From the NCBI RefSeq assembly GCF_023897065.1, contig NZ_JAMHIV010000022.1:124001-188000 (forward strand): DNA of 64,000 nucleotides. The letters are read 5' to 3'. Shown here piece by piece: positions 23,848 to 31,867 of the stretch. Both the position numbers and the translations under genes were made by a program. Origin of the DNA: Crossiella sp. SN42 (GTDB lineage: Bacteria > Actinomycetota > Actinomycetes > Mycobacteriales > Pseudonocardiaceae). The stretch's first letter is position 1, and each line of letters starts with the position of its first letter. The notes beneath the pieces are model-generated. The model did not search any database. It saw nothing but the letters and a program-made list of their open reading frames with translations, and had not been told where the DNA came from.

Positions 23848-24752
23848 CCCCGCTGTGCCACAACCGCGTCGTCATCGTCACCGGCGCAGGCAGAGGCCTG
23901 GGCCGCGCGCACGCCCTGGCCTTCGCCCAGGCCGGAGCCAGGGTCGTGGTCAACGACGCCGGCGTGACCCTCAACGGCCTGGGCGCCAACACCGGCCCCG
24001 CCCAGCAGGTGGTCAAGGAGATCACCGCCCTGGGCGGCCAAGCGGTGGCCAACACCGAGGACATCGCCGACTGGCAAGGCGCCCTGCGACTCATCCGCGC
24101 CGCCGTGGAATCCTTCGGCCAGCTGGACGTCCTGGTGAACAACGCGGGCTTCCTGAGAGACCGAATGCTGGTCAACATGGAAGAACACGAGTGGGACGCG
24201 GTAATCCGGGTCCACCTCAAAGGCCACATGGCCCCCCTCCGCCACGCCGCCGCCTACTGGCGCTCCGAACACCGAGCAGGCCGCCCCCTCGCCGCCAGGG
24301 TCATCAACACCAGCTCCGGCGCAGGTCTACTGGGCAGCGTAGGCCAGGGCAACTACTCGGCGGCCAAGGCGGGAATCGCGGGCCTGACCACGGTCGCGGC
24401 AGCGGAACTGGCCCGCTACGGCGTGACGGTGAACGCGATCGCCCCCGCCGCGAGAACCCGGATGACGGAGTTGGCCTTCGCGGAAACCATGGCCGCGCCA
24501 ACGGAAGCGGAGTTCGACGCGATGGCACCGGAGAACGTGTCACCGCTGGTGGTGTGGCTGGGGAGCGAGGCGTCGGGGGAGGTGACCGGGCGGATGTTCG
24601 AGGTGGAGGGCGGCCGGATCGGGGTCGCGGACGGGTGGCGGCACGGGCCGTTCATCGACCGGGGCTCGCGGTGGCCGGTGGAGGAGGTGGGGGAGGCGGT
24701 GCAGCGGTTGCTGGCGGCGAGTCCCGCGCCCGCACCGGTTTACGGGACTTGA
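23844..24752 (+). CDS. SDR oxidoreductase of the ring C/D cluster, Rv3548c-like (302 aa)
   Basis: A longer SDR of the multifunctional-enzyme-2 type. It has VIVTGAGRGLGRAHALAFA, NDAGVTLNGLGANTGPAQQVVKEI, NNAGFLRDRMLVNMEEHEWDAVIRVHLKGH and YSAAKAGIAGLT. This architecture is that of 3-hydroxyacyl-CoA dehydrogenases of steroid side-chain and ring degradation (Rv3548c). The last codons are followed by a short terminator-like hairpin and the large hairpins of the 639-base gap. Confidence 0.85.
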   Translation: MTPLCHNRVVIVTGAGRGLGRAHALAFAQAGARVVVNDAGVTLNGLGANTGPAQQVVKEITALGGQAVANTEDIADWQGALRLIRAAVESFGQLDVLVNNAGFLRDRMLVNMEEHEWDAVIRVHLKGHMAPLRHAAAYWRSEHRAGRPLAARVINTSSGAGLLGSVGQGNYSAAKAGIAGLTTVAAAELARYGVTVNAIAPAARTRMTELAFAETMAAPTEAEFDAMAPENVSPLVVWLGSEASGEVTGRMFEVEGGRIGVADGWRHGPFIDRGSRWPVEEVGEAVQRLLAASPAPAPVYGT

Positions 24753-24788
24753 TCAGGACAAGAGCGACCGCAGGGCGAAGCCCGCGAA

Positions 24789-24808
24789 CCAGCGACGGGC
24801 TGGCTTTT
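24789..24808 (+). terminator. Short GC stem followed by T run after the SDR gene
   Basis: CCAGC and GCTGG form a 5-bp stem with loop GACGG, followed by CTTTT. It lies 36 bases after the SDR stop in the sense orientation. Weak but plausible intrinsic terminator; the larger hairpin A lies just behind it. Confidence 0.4.
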
Positions 24809-24826
24809 CGAAAACCTGTCCGAAGT

Positions 24827-24984
24827 CTTGAGGTTCCCCATGCCCGTCAACCTGGAGAAAACTAACCACATCCCAGCGAGCAGACGCGCACAGCAACCGC
24901 CGCCAACGCCACGCCACGTGACGGCGGCTGCTCGCTGGGATGTGGTTCGATTTCGGAAGGTTGACGGGCATGGGGAATCTCAAG
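24827..24984 (+). repeat. Hairpin A: nested inverted repeat containing 84-bp element copy 1
   Basis: The outer arms 24827-24853 and 24958-24984 pair at 26 of 27 positions (CTTGAGGTTCCCCATGCCCG and onward). After a symmetric 10-base internal loop on each side, the inner arms 24864-24883 (AACCACATCCCAGCGAGCAG) and 24928-24947 pair perfectly over 20 bases, enclosing a 44-base loop with a CCGCCG/CGGCGG inner stem. The inner block 24864-24947 is the reverse-complement relative of the block in hairpin C, with 72 of 84 bases identical. Read on the plus strand it follows the SDR gene. Confidence 0.85.
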
Positions 24985-25036
24985 ACCCGCTTGCGTCTCT
25001 GCCTTTGACTTTGACTTTCCCCCCATGCTTTGATTC

Positions 25037-25113
25037 CTGCCCGTCCGGCGAGGACGCTCTTGATCTTCGCTTGAAAACCCAAGATCAAAAGAATGTCCTC
25101 GCCGGACGGGCAG
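25037..25113. repeat. Hairpin B: 19-bp perfect outer stem plus 8-bp inner stem
   Basis: CTGCCCGTCCGGCGAGGAC (25037-25055) pairs perfectly with 25095-25113. Inside, TTGATCTT (25060-25067) pairs with AAGATCAA (25081-25088) around a 13-base loop. It sits midway between hairpins A and C and shares with A only the short TGCCCGTC start. No T tract follows on either strand. It could be a bidirectional terminator or a DNA-level structure. Confidence 0.75.
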
Positions 25114-25204
25114 ACCCCCGGAGGGGTGGGACAAGTCAAGAGCCGGGACGAGCAGGTTGCGGGGTTGAGCAGGCTGCCGGGGCCGGTTCCAGCGTGCTCG
25201 CGGT

Positions 25205-25356
25205 CCTCTCGTCTTCTCCGCACGACCTTCCGACAGCGAACCACATCCCACCGAGCAGCCGCCGTCACGTTCCGAGGCTTTGGCGGCGGCGTCTGTGAGC
25301 GTCTGCTCGGCGGGATGTGGTGCGCGGTCTCCAGGCCGTACGGAGAAGACGAGAGG
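25205..25356 (-). repeat. Hairpin C: nested inverted repeat containing 84-bp element copy 2
   Basis: The outer arms 25205-25220 (CCTCTCGTCTTCTCCG) and 25341-25356 pair perfectly over 16 bases. Symmetric 19-base internal loops lead to the inner arms 25240-25258 and 25303-25321, pairing at 18 of 19. The 84-base inner block (25239-25322) matches the reverse complement of that in hairpin A, including the CCGCCGTCACGT start of the 44-base loop. One stem pair is G-C in A and C-G in C. On the minus strand it follows fadA5, so relative to transcription it has the same sense as copy A behind the SDR gene. Confidence 0.85.
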
Positions 25357-25391
25357 CCCTCTTCGTGGGTTTTCACCCCGAGCTACTTCGG

Positions 25392-26576
<1,185 letters not shown>

Positions 26577-26638
26577 GTGAGGTTGGTAAGACTCAGTGAA
26601 CACCCTTCACTCATGGGCTGGCGCGTGTTTGAATCCAG

Positions 26639-26652
26639 TAGAACCTGTTCCA
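26639..26652. promoter_or_regulatory. KstR operator, cyp125 side
   Basis: TAGAACCTGTTCCA fits TnnAACnnGTTnnA at every fixed position. It lies 29 bases before the cyp125 ATG. Two separate full-consensus boxes 76 bases apart suggest each divergent promoter has its own operator. Between them is a GTGAA-N5-TTCAC dyad (26597-26611). Confidence 0.85.
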
Positions 26653-26680
26653 CATCGCTGTGCGAGCATGGAGGGTAGCG

Positions 26681-27904
26681 ATGGCTTTGCCCCAACTTCC
26701 CCAGGGGTTTGACTTCACCGACCCCGATGTGTACGCGCAGCGGCTGCCGATCGAGGAGTTCGCCGAGCTGCGGCGCACCGCCCCGGTGTTCTGGAACGCG
26801 AAACCGCCGCGGCGGGACGGGTTCGACGACGAGGGCTACTGGGTGGTGAGCAAGCACGCCGATGTGAAGCGAGTCTCGCTGGACAGCCGGTTGTTCTCCA
26901 GTTACGCCAACACCGCGATCATCCGGTTCGGCTCCGACATCACCAAGGAGCAGCTGGACGTGCAGCGGCTCATCATGCTCAACCAGGACCCGCCCGAGCA
27001 CACCAAACTCCGCGGCATCGTCTCCCGCGGCTTCTCGGTGCGGGCCATCGCCGGGCTGCGCGAGGCCCTGGACGCCCGGGCGCGGCGGATCGTGGAGTCC
27101 GCGCGCACCGGTGGGGTGGGCGACTTCGTCACCGACATCGCCTGCGAGCTTCCGTTGCAGGCCATCGCCGAGCTGCTCGGCGTGCCGCAGGAGGACCGGC
27201 GGAAGATCTTCGACTGGTCCAACGAGATGATCGGCTACGACGACCCGGAGTTCCAGACCGACTCGGCCATGGCCGCCGCGCAGCTGCTCGCCTACTCGAT
27301 GAACATGGCCGAGGAGCGCAAGAAGTGTCCGATGCCCGACATCGTGACCAAGCTGGTCCAGGCCGATGTGGACGGTGACTCGCTCTCCGCCGACGAGTTC
27401 GGCTTCTTCGTGATCCTGTTGGCGGTGGCGGGAAACGAGACCACCCGCAACGCGATCACGCACGGCATGATGGCCTTCCTGGACAACCCCGAGCAGTGGG
27501 AGCTCTACAAGGCCGAGCGTCCCAAGACCACCGCGGATGAGATCGTGCGCTGGGCGACCCCGGTGATCTCCTTCCAGCGCACCGCCACCGCCGACACCGA
27601 GGTCGGCGGCGTGCCGATCAAGGCGGGGGACCGGGTTGGCATGTTCTACAGCTCGGCCAACTTCGACGAGGAGGTCTTCACCGAGCCGGAGCGCTTCGAC
27701 ATCACCCGCGATCCCAACCCGCACCTGGGGTTCGGCGGCAGTGGCGCGCACTTCTGCCTCGGCGCCAGCCTGGCCCGGCTGGAGATCGACCTCATCTTCA
27801 ACGCCATCGCCGCCCACCTGCCGGACATCCGCAAGGCCGGCGAGCCCCGGCGGCTGCGCTCGGGCTGGCTCAACGGCATCAAGGAGTTCCCGGTCGCCTA
27901 CTGA
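26681..27904 (+). CDS. cyp125: Cytochrome P450 CYP125-like, steroid C26/27 hydroxylase (407 aa)
   Basis: The heme-binding motif is FGGSGAHFCLGASLARLEI (Cys ligand), the I-helix oxygen-activation motif AGNETTRNAITHGM, and the ExxR motif lies in DEIVRW followed by the conserved TPVISFQRTA. SYANTAIIRFGSDITKEQLDVQRLIMLNQDPPEHTKLRGIVSRGF is typical of CYP125. The enzyme starts side-chain oxidation by repeated hydroxylation at C26/27 to the carboxylic acid. GAGGG precedes the ATG at 26681. Divergent from fadA5 through a gap with two KstR boxes. A ferredoxin partner is not in the window. Confidence 0.93.
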   Translation: MALPQLPQGFDFTDPDVYAQRLPIEEFAELRRTAPVFWNAKPPRRDGFDDEGYWVVSKHADVKRVSLDSRLFSSYANTAIIRFGSDITKEQLDVQRLIMLNQDPPEHTKLRGIVSRGFSVRAIAGLREALDARARRIVESARTGGVGDFVTDIACELPLQAIAELLGVPQEDRRKIFDWSNEMIGYDDPEFQTDSAMAAAQLLAYSMNMAEERKKCPMPDIVTKLVQADVDGDSLSADEFGFFVILLAVAGNETTRNAITHGMMAFLDNPEQWELYKAERPKTTADEIVRWATPVISFQRTATADTEVGGVPIKAGDRVGMFYSSANFDEEVFTEPERFDITRDPNPHLGFGGSGAHFCLGASLARLEIDLIFNAIAAHLPDIRKAGEPRRLRSGWLNGIKEFPVAY

Positions 27905-27987
27905 ACCGGTGCCGAAGAATGCCCCCGATCCGGGGACAACACGGAAACGCCTGCTCCCGCTACGCTGGGTGAGGAGGAGGTGGTCCC

Positions 27988-28584
27988 GTGCGCCGGGTCC
28001 TGCTGGCCGCGCTGCTGCTGCTCACCAGCGCCTGCCTGCCGGCCGAGGACAACTCCGAGATCGGCAAGTACAACCTGCGCGAGGACTACCGCACCGGACC
28101 GCGCGAGGGCGTCGCGGCGCTGGGCCGCACCTTCGGCTCACTGGACGAGCTGCTCGACTTCTTCCACGCCGCGGCCAAGCACTGCGACAAGGCCAAGGCC
28201 AAGCGCGGCGGCGCGGAGCTGATCAAGTTCCACCTGGCCAAGGACATGCCGCCGCTGCTCGGTGAGGTCGCGGTCTGCGACCAGGGCTTCGGCGACATCC
28301 TCGGCATGGTCAAACCGGGCCGGGAGCGGGACCTCCAGCTGTCCTACCAGCGGGACCTGCGCCGCGACTCCGCGCTGTGGTACCGGTCGACGCACCGGCT
28401 GATGCTGGGCAACGGGTTCTTCCTGTTCAACATCACCGGCTCGGACTCCATCGGACCCGAGGTATACGGCTTCCGCTACCTGCGCTGCGACGCCGAGGCC
28501 AGTGTCTCCAGCCCCCGCACCGAGTTCCCCGCCGACGTGCCGGGCTGCTTCCTGCTCTCCAGGAGCTACGGCTATGGCACGTAA
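27988..28584 (+). CDS. Putative lipoprotein of unknown function (198 aa)
   Basis: The GTG start gives MRRVLLAALLLLTSACLPAED, a short lipoprotein signal with lipobox LTSAC (Cys16). The mature part has several Cys (AKHCDKAK, VAVCDQGF, LRCDAEA, PGCFLLSRS) that could form disulfides. I recognise no domain. It overlaps the next lipoprotein gene by 11 bases and lies 83 bases behind cyp125 in the same direction, so it may be in the KstR-controlled transcript. A cell-envelope role in sterol uptake is speculative. Confidence 0.7.
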   Translation: MRRVLLAALLLLTSACLPAEDNSEIGKYNLREDYRTGPREGVAALGRTFGSLDELLDFFHAAAKHCDKAKAKRGGAELIKFHLAKDMPPLLGEVAVCDQGFGDILGMVKPGRERDLQLSYQRDLRRDSALWYRSTHRLMLGNGFFLFNITGSDSIGPEVYGFRYLRCDAEASVSSPRTEFPADVPGCFLLSRSYGYGT

Positions 28585-29290
28585 CGGAATCCTGCTCGCC
28601 ACCCTGCTCGCGGTGACCCTCACCGGCGGGTGCACCCGGCTGATCAGCCTCGGGCAGAAGATGGACGCGGCCGCGGACAAACCGGTGATCACCGAGGTGC
28701 CCAACATCTGCAAGGTGCTGACCACCAACCCGGAGACCACCGGGATCGTGGGCGCCGTGCACCCGCCGCGCCAGAACGACGCCGACCCGATCGGGCGGCA
28801 CGAGTGCACCTGGCCGGCGGGGGTGAACCCGCTGGGCGCGGAGATCCGGGTGACCATCGCCCTCGGCGAGGAGCGGGCCGAGGCCAGTGCCAGGGAGTCC
28901 TTCTCCGACTTCGTGCGGAGGCGCACCGACAAGGACCGCGCCTTCGGGCTGGTCCGCTACGGCGACTTCGCCTGCGTGCAGTCCTGGAACCCGCCGGATG
29001 TGGTGCACCTGGGCATCATGAAGGAGGGCAACGTGCTCACCGTGGTGTCCATCCAGACCAGGGACACCGTTGCCCCGCAACGACTTCGCGCGCTGGCCGG
29101 GGACGTGCGCGGCCCGGTGCGCACCCTGCTGCGGGTGATCGACACCGCGATCAACCGGCCGCCCAACCTGAACTCCGACCCCAGCGGCCCCATCCCGAAA
29201 CCGCCGACCGCGCAGCAGCGGGACGCGCAGCCGGACTGGAACGACCGGCGGTGCAAGGAGAAGCTCGCACCGCCGGTCTTCAATCTCTAA
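28574..29290 (+). CDS. DUF3558-like lipoprotein (238 aa)
   Basis: MARNGILLATLLAVTLTGGCTRL is a lipoprotein signal with lipobox LTGGC. The mature part has the actinobacterial DUF3558 look: VPNICKVLTTNPE, then HECTWPAGVNPLGAEIRVTIAL, and YGDFACVQSWNPPDVVHLGI, with conserved Cys. Function unknown. The ATG at 28574 was chosen because it heads the signal peptide. Its end overlaps the convergent serine-hydrolase gene by four bases. Confidence 0.75.
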   Translation: MARNGILLATLLAVTLTGGCTRLISLGQKMDAAADKPVITEVPNICKVLTTNPETTGIVGAVHPPRQNDADPIGRHECTWPAGVNPLGAEIRVTIALGEERAEASARESFSDFVRRRTDKDRAFGLVRYGDFACVQSWNPPDVVHLGIMKEGNVLTVVSIQTRDTVAPQRLRALAGDVRGPVRTLLRVIDTAINRPPNLNSDPSGPIPKPPTAQQRDAQPDWNDRRCKEKLAPPVFNL

Positions 29291-30507
29291 CCAGCCAACG
29301 AGCTGCGCAGCGCGTTGACCAGCCGGGCGGAGTTGGCGCCCTCGCCGGTCAGGCCGCTGTGGATCTTGTTCATCACGTAGCCGAAGCCGATCTCGTGGTG
29401 CACGTCGCCGAAGGCCAGCGAGCCGCCGTAGCCGCCGTGGCCGAAGGAGTCCGGGCCGAGCAGGGCCATCGTCGGCACCACGCCGGGCGCGGGCTGTCCG
29501 GAGATGTAGCCCAGCGCCCACGCGGTGGGCAGCTGCAGGAGCTGGTCGGGGCCGATGGTCTGCACGGTCCGCGCCCGGTCCACGGTTTCCGGGGTCAGCA
29601 GGCGGAACCCGTCCACCTCGCCGACGGTGCTGGCGTACAGCTTGGCGAAGGAGTCCGCGGTGCCGACCGCGCCGACCGCGGGCACCTCGGCGGCGCGCAG
29701 GTCGCGGCTGTTGGCCGGGATCGGTTCGGTGGTCACGATCAGCGCGCGCATGGTCATCGAGTTCAGGTCGCTGAAGGCGGCCTGCATCTTGGCGATCTCC
29801 GGCGGCAGCTCCTGGCCAGGCGTCGGTTCCGGCATCGGGTCGGGGTCGATGAACTTGGCCACCCTGGGTTCCTGCTCCTCGGGCAGGCCGATCCACAGGT
29901 CCAGGTTCAGCGGCTTGGCCACCTCCTCGGCCAGGACGGCGCCGATGGTGCGGCCGGTGGCGCGGCGGATGACCTCGCCGACCAGCCAGCCGTAGGTGAG
30001 GCCGTGGTAGCCGTGCGCGGTGCCGGGCTCCCAGTTCGGCGCCTGCGCGGCCAGCATCTCCACGATCGGGTCCCACTCCCGCAGCCAGGACAGCGGGAAC
30101 CGCTCGGGCGGCACGGCCAGCCCGGCCTGGTGGGAGAGCAGCCAGCGCACCGGGATGTCCTGCTTGCCCTCGGCGGCGAACTCCGGCCAGTACTTGGCCA
30201 CCGGCGCGTCCAGGTCCAGTTCCCCGCGCTGCACCAACAGGTGCGCGACCGTGGCGGTGACGCCCTTGGTGGTGGAGAACACCAGCTGGAGGGTGTCCTG
30301 GCGCCACTCCCGCCCGGTGTCCACGTCGGCCACGCCGCCCCACAGGTCGACGATCTTCTCCCCGCGCCGGTACACGGTGACCGCGGCGCCGATGTCGCCG
30401 CCGGTGCTGAAGTTGGCTGCGAAGGCATCGCGCACCGGCTCGAAGCCCGGTGCCACCGTGCCGTGGATCTGGGTCACGCCCACCCCCAAGGTGATCTGCG
30501 AACGCAT
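29287..30507 (-). CDS. Serine beta-lactamase-fold esterase (class C/LipE-like, 406 aa)
   Basis: The Ser-x-x-Lys motif is FSTTKG (residues near 85), the Tyr motif is GYHGLTYGWL (Y-x-x form) and the C-terminal HGGYGGS replaces KTG. These are features of family VIII esterases and the LipE/EstB group in actinobacteria. No signal peptide is seen. Orthologues of this type are found in mycobacterial sterol gene sets, so hydrolysis of a steroid ester or lactone is possible. The ATG at 30507 (MRSQITLG) is chosen because the alternative start at 30528 lies in a 12-base palindrome. Confidence 0.8.
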   Translation of the reverse strand: MRSQITLGVGVTQIHGTVAPGFEPVRDAFAANFSTGGDIGAAVTVYRRGEKIVDLWGGVADVDTGREWRQDTLQLVFSTTKGVTATVAHLLVQRGELDLDAPVAKYWPEFAAEGKQDIPVRWLLSHQAGLAVPPERFPLSWLREWDPIVEMLAAQAPNWEPGTAHGYHGLTYGWLVGEVIRRATGRTIGAVLAEEVAKPLNLDLWIGLPEEQEPRVAKFIDPDPMPEPTPGQELPPEIAKMQAAFSDLNSMTMRALIVTTEPIPANSRDLRAAEVPAVGAVGTADSFAKLYASTVGEVDGFRLLTPETVDRARTVQTIGPDQLLQLPTAWALGYISGQPAPGVVPTMALLGPDSFGHGGYGGSLAFGDVHHEIGFGYVMNKIHSGLTGEGANSARLVNALRSSLAG

Positions 30508-30513
30508 GTTGTC

Positions 30514-30525
30514 ATGCGATCGCAT
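30514..30525. promoter_or_regulatory. Perfect 12-bp palindrome ATGCGATCGCAT
   Basis: It lies in the 39-base gap between the ketosteroid-isomerase-like gene and the esterase gene, only seven bases upstream of the latter's chosen start. The spot fits a repressor operator for the esterase gene, but the protein is unknown and it does not match KstR. Confidence 0.4.
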
Positions 30526-30546
30526 CATATCGAAGGTGGGTGTGCC

Positions 30547-30987
30547 TCATCCTGACGGTTTGCTGACGGTGGCCAGGGCCCGGTCGAACTCCCAGTAGGC
30601 CCGCAGCGAGGTCAGCAAGCCGTCCTCGCCGACCCGGTAGACGAACACGCCCTCGGTGTCGATCCTGGTCCCGTCAGCGGCGATGGCCGAGATGGTGCCG
30701 ATGTTGGCCACCTCGTCCCCGGCGGCGAAGGAGTCGGTGATGGCGAACTCCATCCGGGCCATCTGCCCGATGGTGAGGTCCCAGAACGCCCCGATGGCCG
30801 CCCGGCCGTGATGGCCCTTGCCGGTCGGGTCGAAGATCGACGGGCCGACCGGGTCGCGCACCACGGCGTCCTGCGCCCACAGCGCGAGCCAGCCCTCCTT
30901 GTCCCCGGCGGCGACCGCGGTCATCGAGCGGATCGAGGCGGCCCGCGCCGGGTGCTCGCCGTCGGGGGCGGTCCAGGTGACCGTCAT
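30547..30987 (-). CDS. Ketosteroid-isomerase-like protein, NTF2/SnoaL fold (146 aa)
   Basis: The small cone-fold protein reads AAGDKEGWLALWAQDAVVRDPVGPSIFDPTGKGHHGRAAIGAFWD, then GVFVYRVGEDGLLTSLRAYWEFD. This closely follows Rv0760c of M. tuberculosis, a ketosteroid-isomerase-fold protein that binds steroids. A likely job is shifting the 5-ene to the 4-ene double bond after 3-hydroxyl oxidation, complementing the cholesterol oxidase in the same operon. Activity is inferred. Ten bases separate it from the upstream LLM gene. Confidence 0.8.
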   Translation of the reverse strand: MTVTWTAPDGEHPARAASIRSMTAVAAGDKEGWLALWAQDAVVRDPVGPSIFDPTGKGHHGRAAIGAFWDLTIGQMARMEFAITDSFAAGDEVANIGTISAIAADGTRIDTEGVFVYRVGEDGLLTSLRAYWEFDRALATVSKPSG

Positions 30988-30997
30988 CCAGCGCTCC

Positions 30998-31867
30998 TCA
31001 CAGCTTGGCGATGATCGTCTCGGCGAACTTGCGCATGGAGTCCTGTTTCGCCTCCAGGGGTCCGTCGAAGGGCACCCCGTCGAAGACCCAGGGCATCACG
31101 ATCGCGTCGGTGACCCCGATCGCGGCCTGCTCCCGGTAGCCCTCCAGGCCGAACCGGTCCACGCAGACCGCTTGGATCTCAAAGGGTTCCCCGGCTCGAC
31201 CGTAGGCCGCGCGCAGTTCGGTGAGCCGTTCGATGGTGGTCTTCAGCTCGGCGAAGCCCATCATCGCCGAGGTCCAGCCGTCGCCGGCTCGCGCGGCCCT
31301 GCGCAGGCCGGGCCCGCTGTGCCCGCCGACGTAGATGGGCACGGGCCTGCTCGGCGCGGGACTCATCCGCAGCTTGCCGAACTGGTAGTGCTCGCCGTGG
31401 TACTCCACCATGCCGCCGCCCAGGATCAGCCGCAGCACCGCGATCGCCTCGTCCGCGCGCGGTCCTCTGTCCGAATAGGACGTTCCGCACCAGGCGAACT
31501 CCTCCGGCGACCAGCCCAGTCCGACACCGAGGCCGAACCGGTTCCCGGTGAGCACGGCCACCGAGCCGACCTGTCTGGCCAGCAGCACCGGGTTGCGCGA
31601 ACCGAGTTTGAGCACCTGGGTGTAGAAGCCGATTCGGGAGGTGACCGCGCCCATCGCGGCGGCGGCCACCAGCGGGTCGGCCCACGGGGTGTCCTCGTGC
31701 CAGAACCGGCTGCCGTCGGGGGTGTAGGGGTAGTCGGCGGAGACCTGTTCGGAGAAGAACAGCGAGTCCGGCAGCGCGATGTTGGCGAACCCGCACTCCT
31801 CCGCGGTGCGCGCCAGCTCCGGCAGCTGTTCCAGCGGGCTCATCGCGACCGCGCAGGTGAACTTCAC
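30998..31867 (-). CDS. LLM-class F420-dependent oxidoreductase (289 aa)
   Basis: A luciferase-like TIM barrel: ELARTAEECGFANIALPDSLFF, RIGFYTQVLKLGSRNPVLLARQVGSVAVLTGNRFGLGVGLGWSPEEF, then PIYVGGHSGPGLRRAARAGDGW. It belongs to the TIGR03619-like group, for which F420 is the usual cofactor. The start overlaps the cholesterol oxidase stop (ATGA), so the two are coupled. It may reduce or oxidise a steroid intermediate; the step is unknown. Confidence 0.85.
   Translation of the reverse strand: MKFTCAVAMSPLEQLPELARTAEECGFANIALPDSLFFSEQVSADYPYTPDGSRFWHEDTPWADPLVAAAAMGAVTSRIGFYTQVLKLGSRNPVLLARQVGSVAVLTGNRFGLGVGLGWSPEEFAWCGTSYSDRGPRADEAIAVLRLILGGGMVEYHGEHYQFGKLRMSPAPSRPVPIYVGGHSGPGLRRAARAGDGWTSAMMGFAELKTTIERLTELRAAYGRAGEPFEIQAVCVDRFGLEGYREQAAIGVTDAIVMPWVFDGVPFDGPLEAKQDSMRKFAETIIAKL

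Larger units (their letters stand above)
24753..25391. other. 639-bp gene-free gap between convergent genes, holding three large hairpins
   Basis: No convincing protein gene is found here. Long open frames exist on both strands but they run straight through perfect inverted repeats and have no family features. The gap contains a small terminator-like stem (24789-24808), an almost perfect TTTTCGAAAA palindrome, hairpin A (24827-24984), hairpin B (25037-25113) and hairpin C (25205-25356). Bases 25114-25204 show nothing recognisable. It separates the plus-strand SDR pair from minus-strand fadA5. Confidence 0.85.

Noticed and set aside
24827-25356. Insertion sequence or transposon ends
   Set aside because: No transposase gene is present, and the outer arms of the hairpins differ from each other. 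A non-autonomous mobile hairpin remains possible and is discussed as a finding.
26597-26611. GTGAA-N5-TTCAC dyad between the two KstR boxes
   Set aside because: Too short to treat as a separate operator; it may be chance or part of promoter structure.
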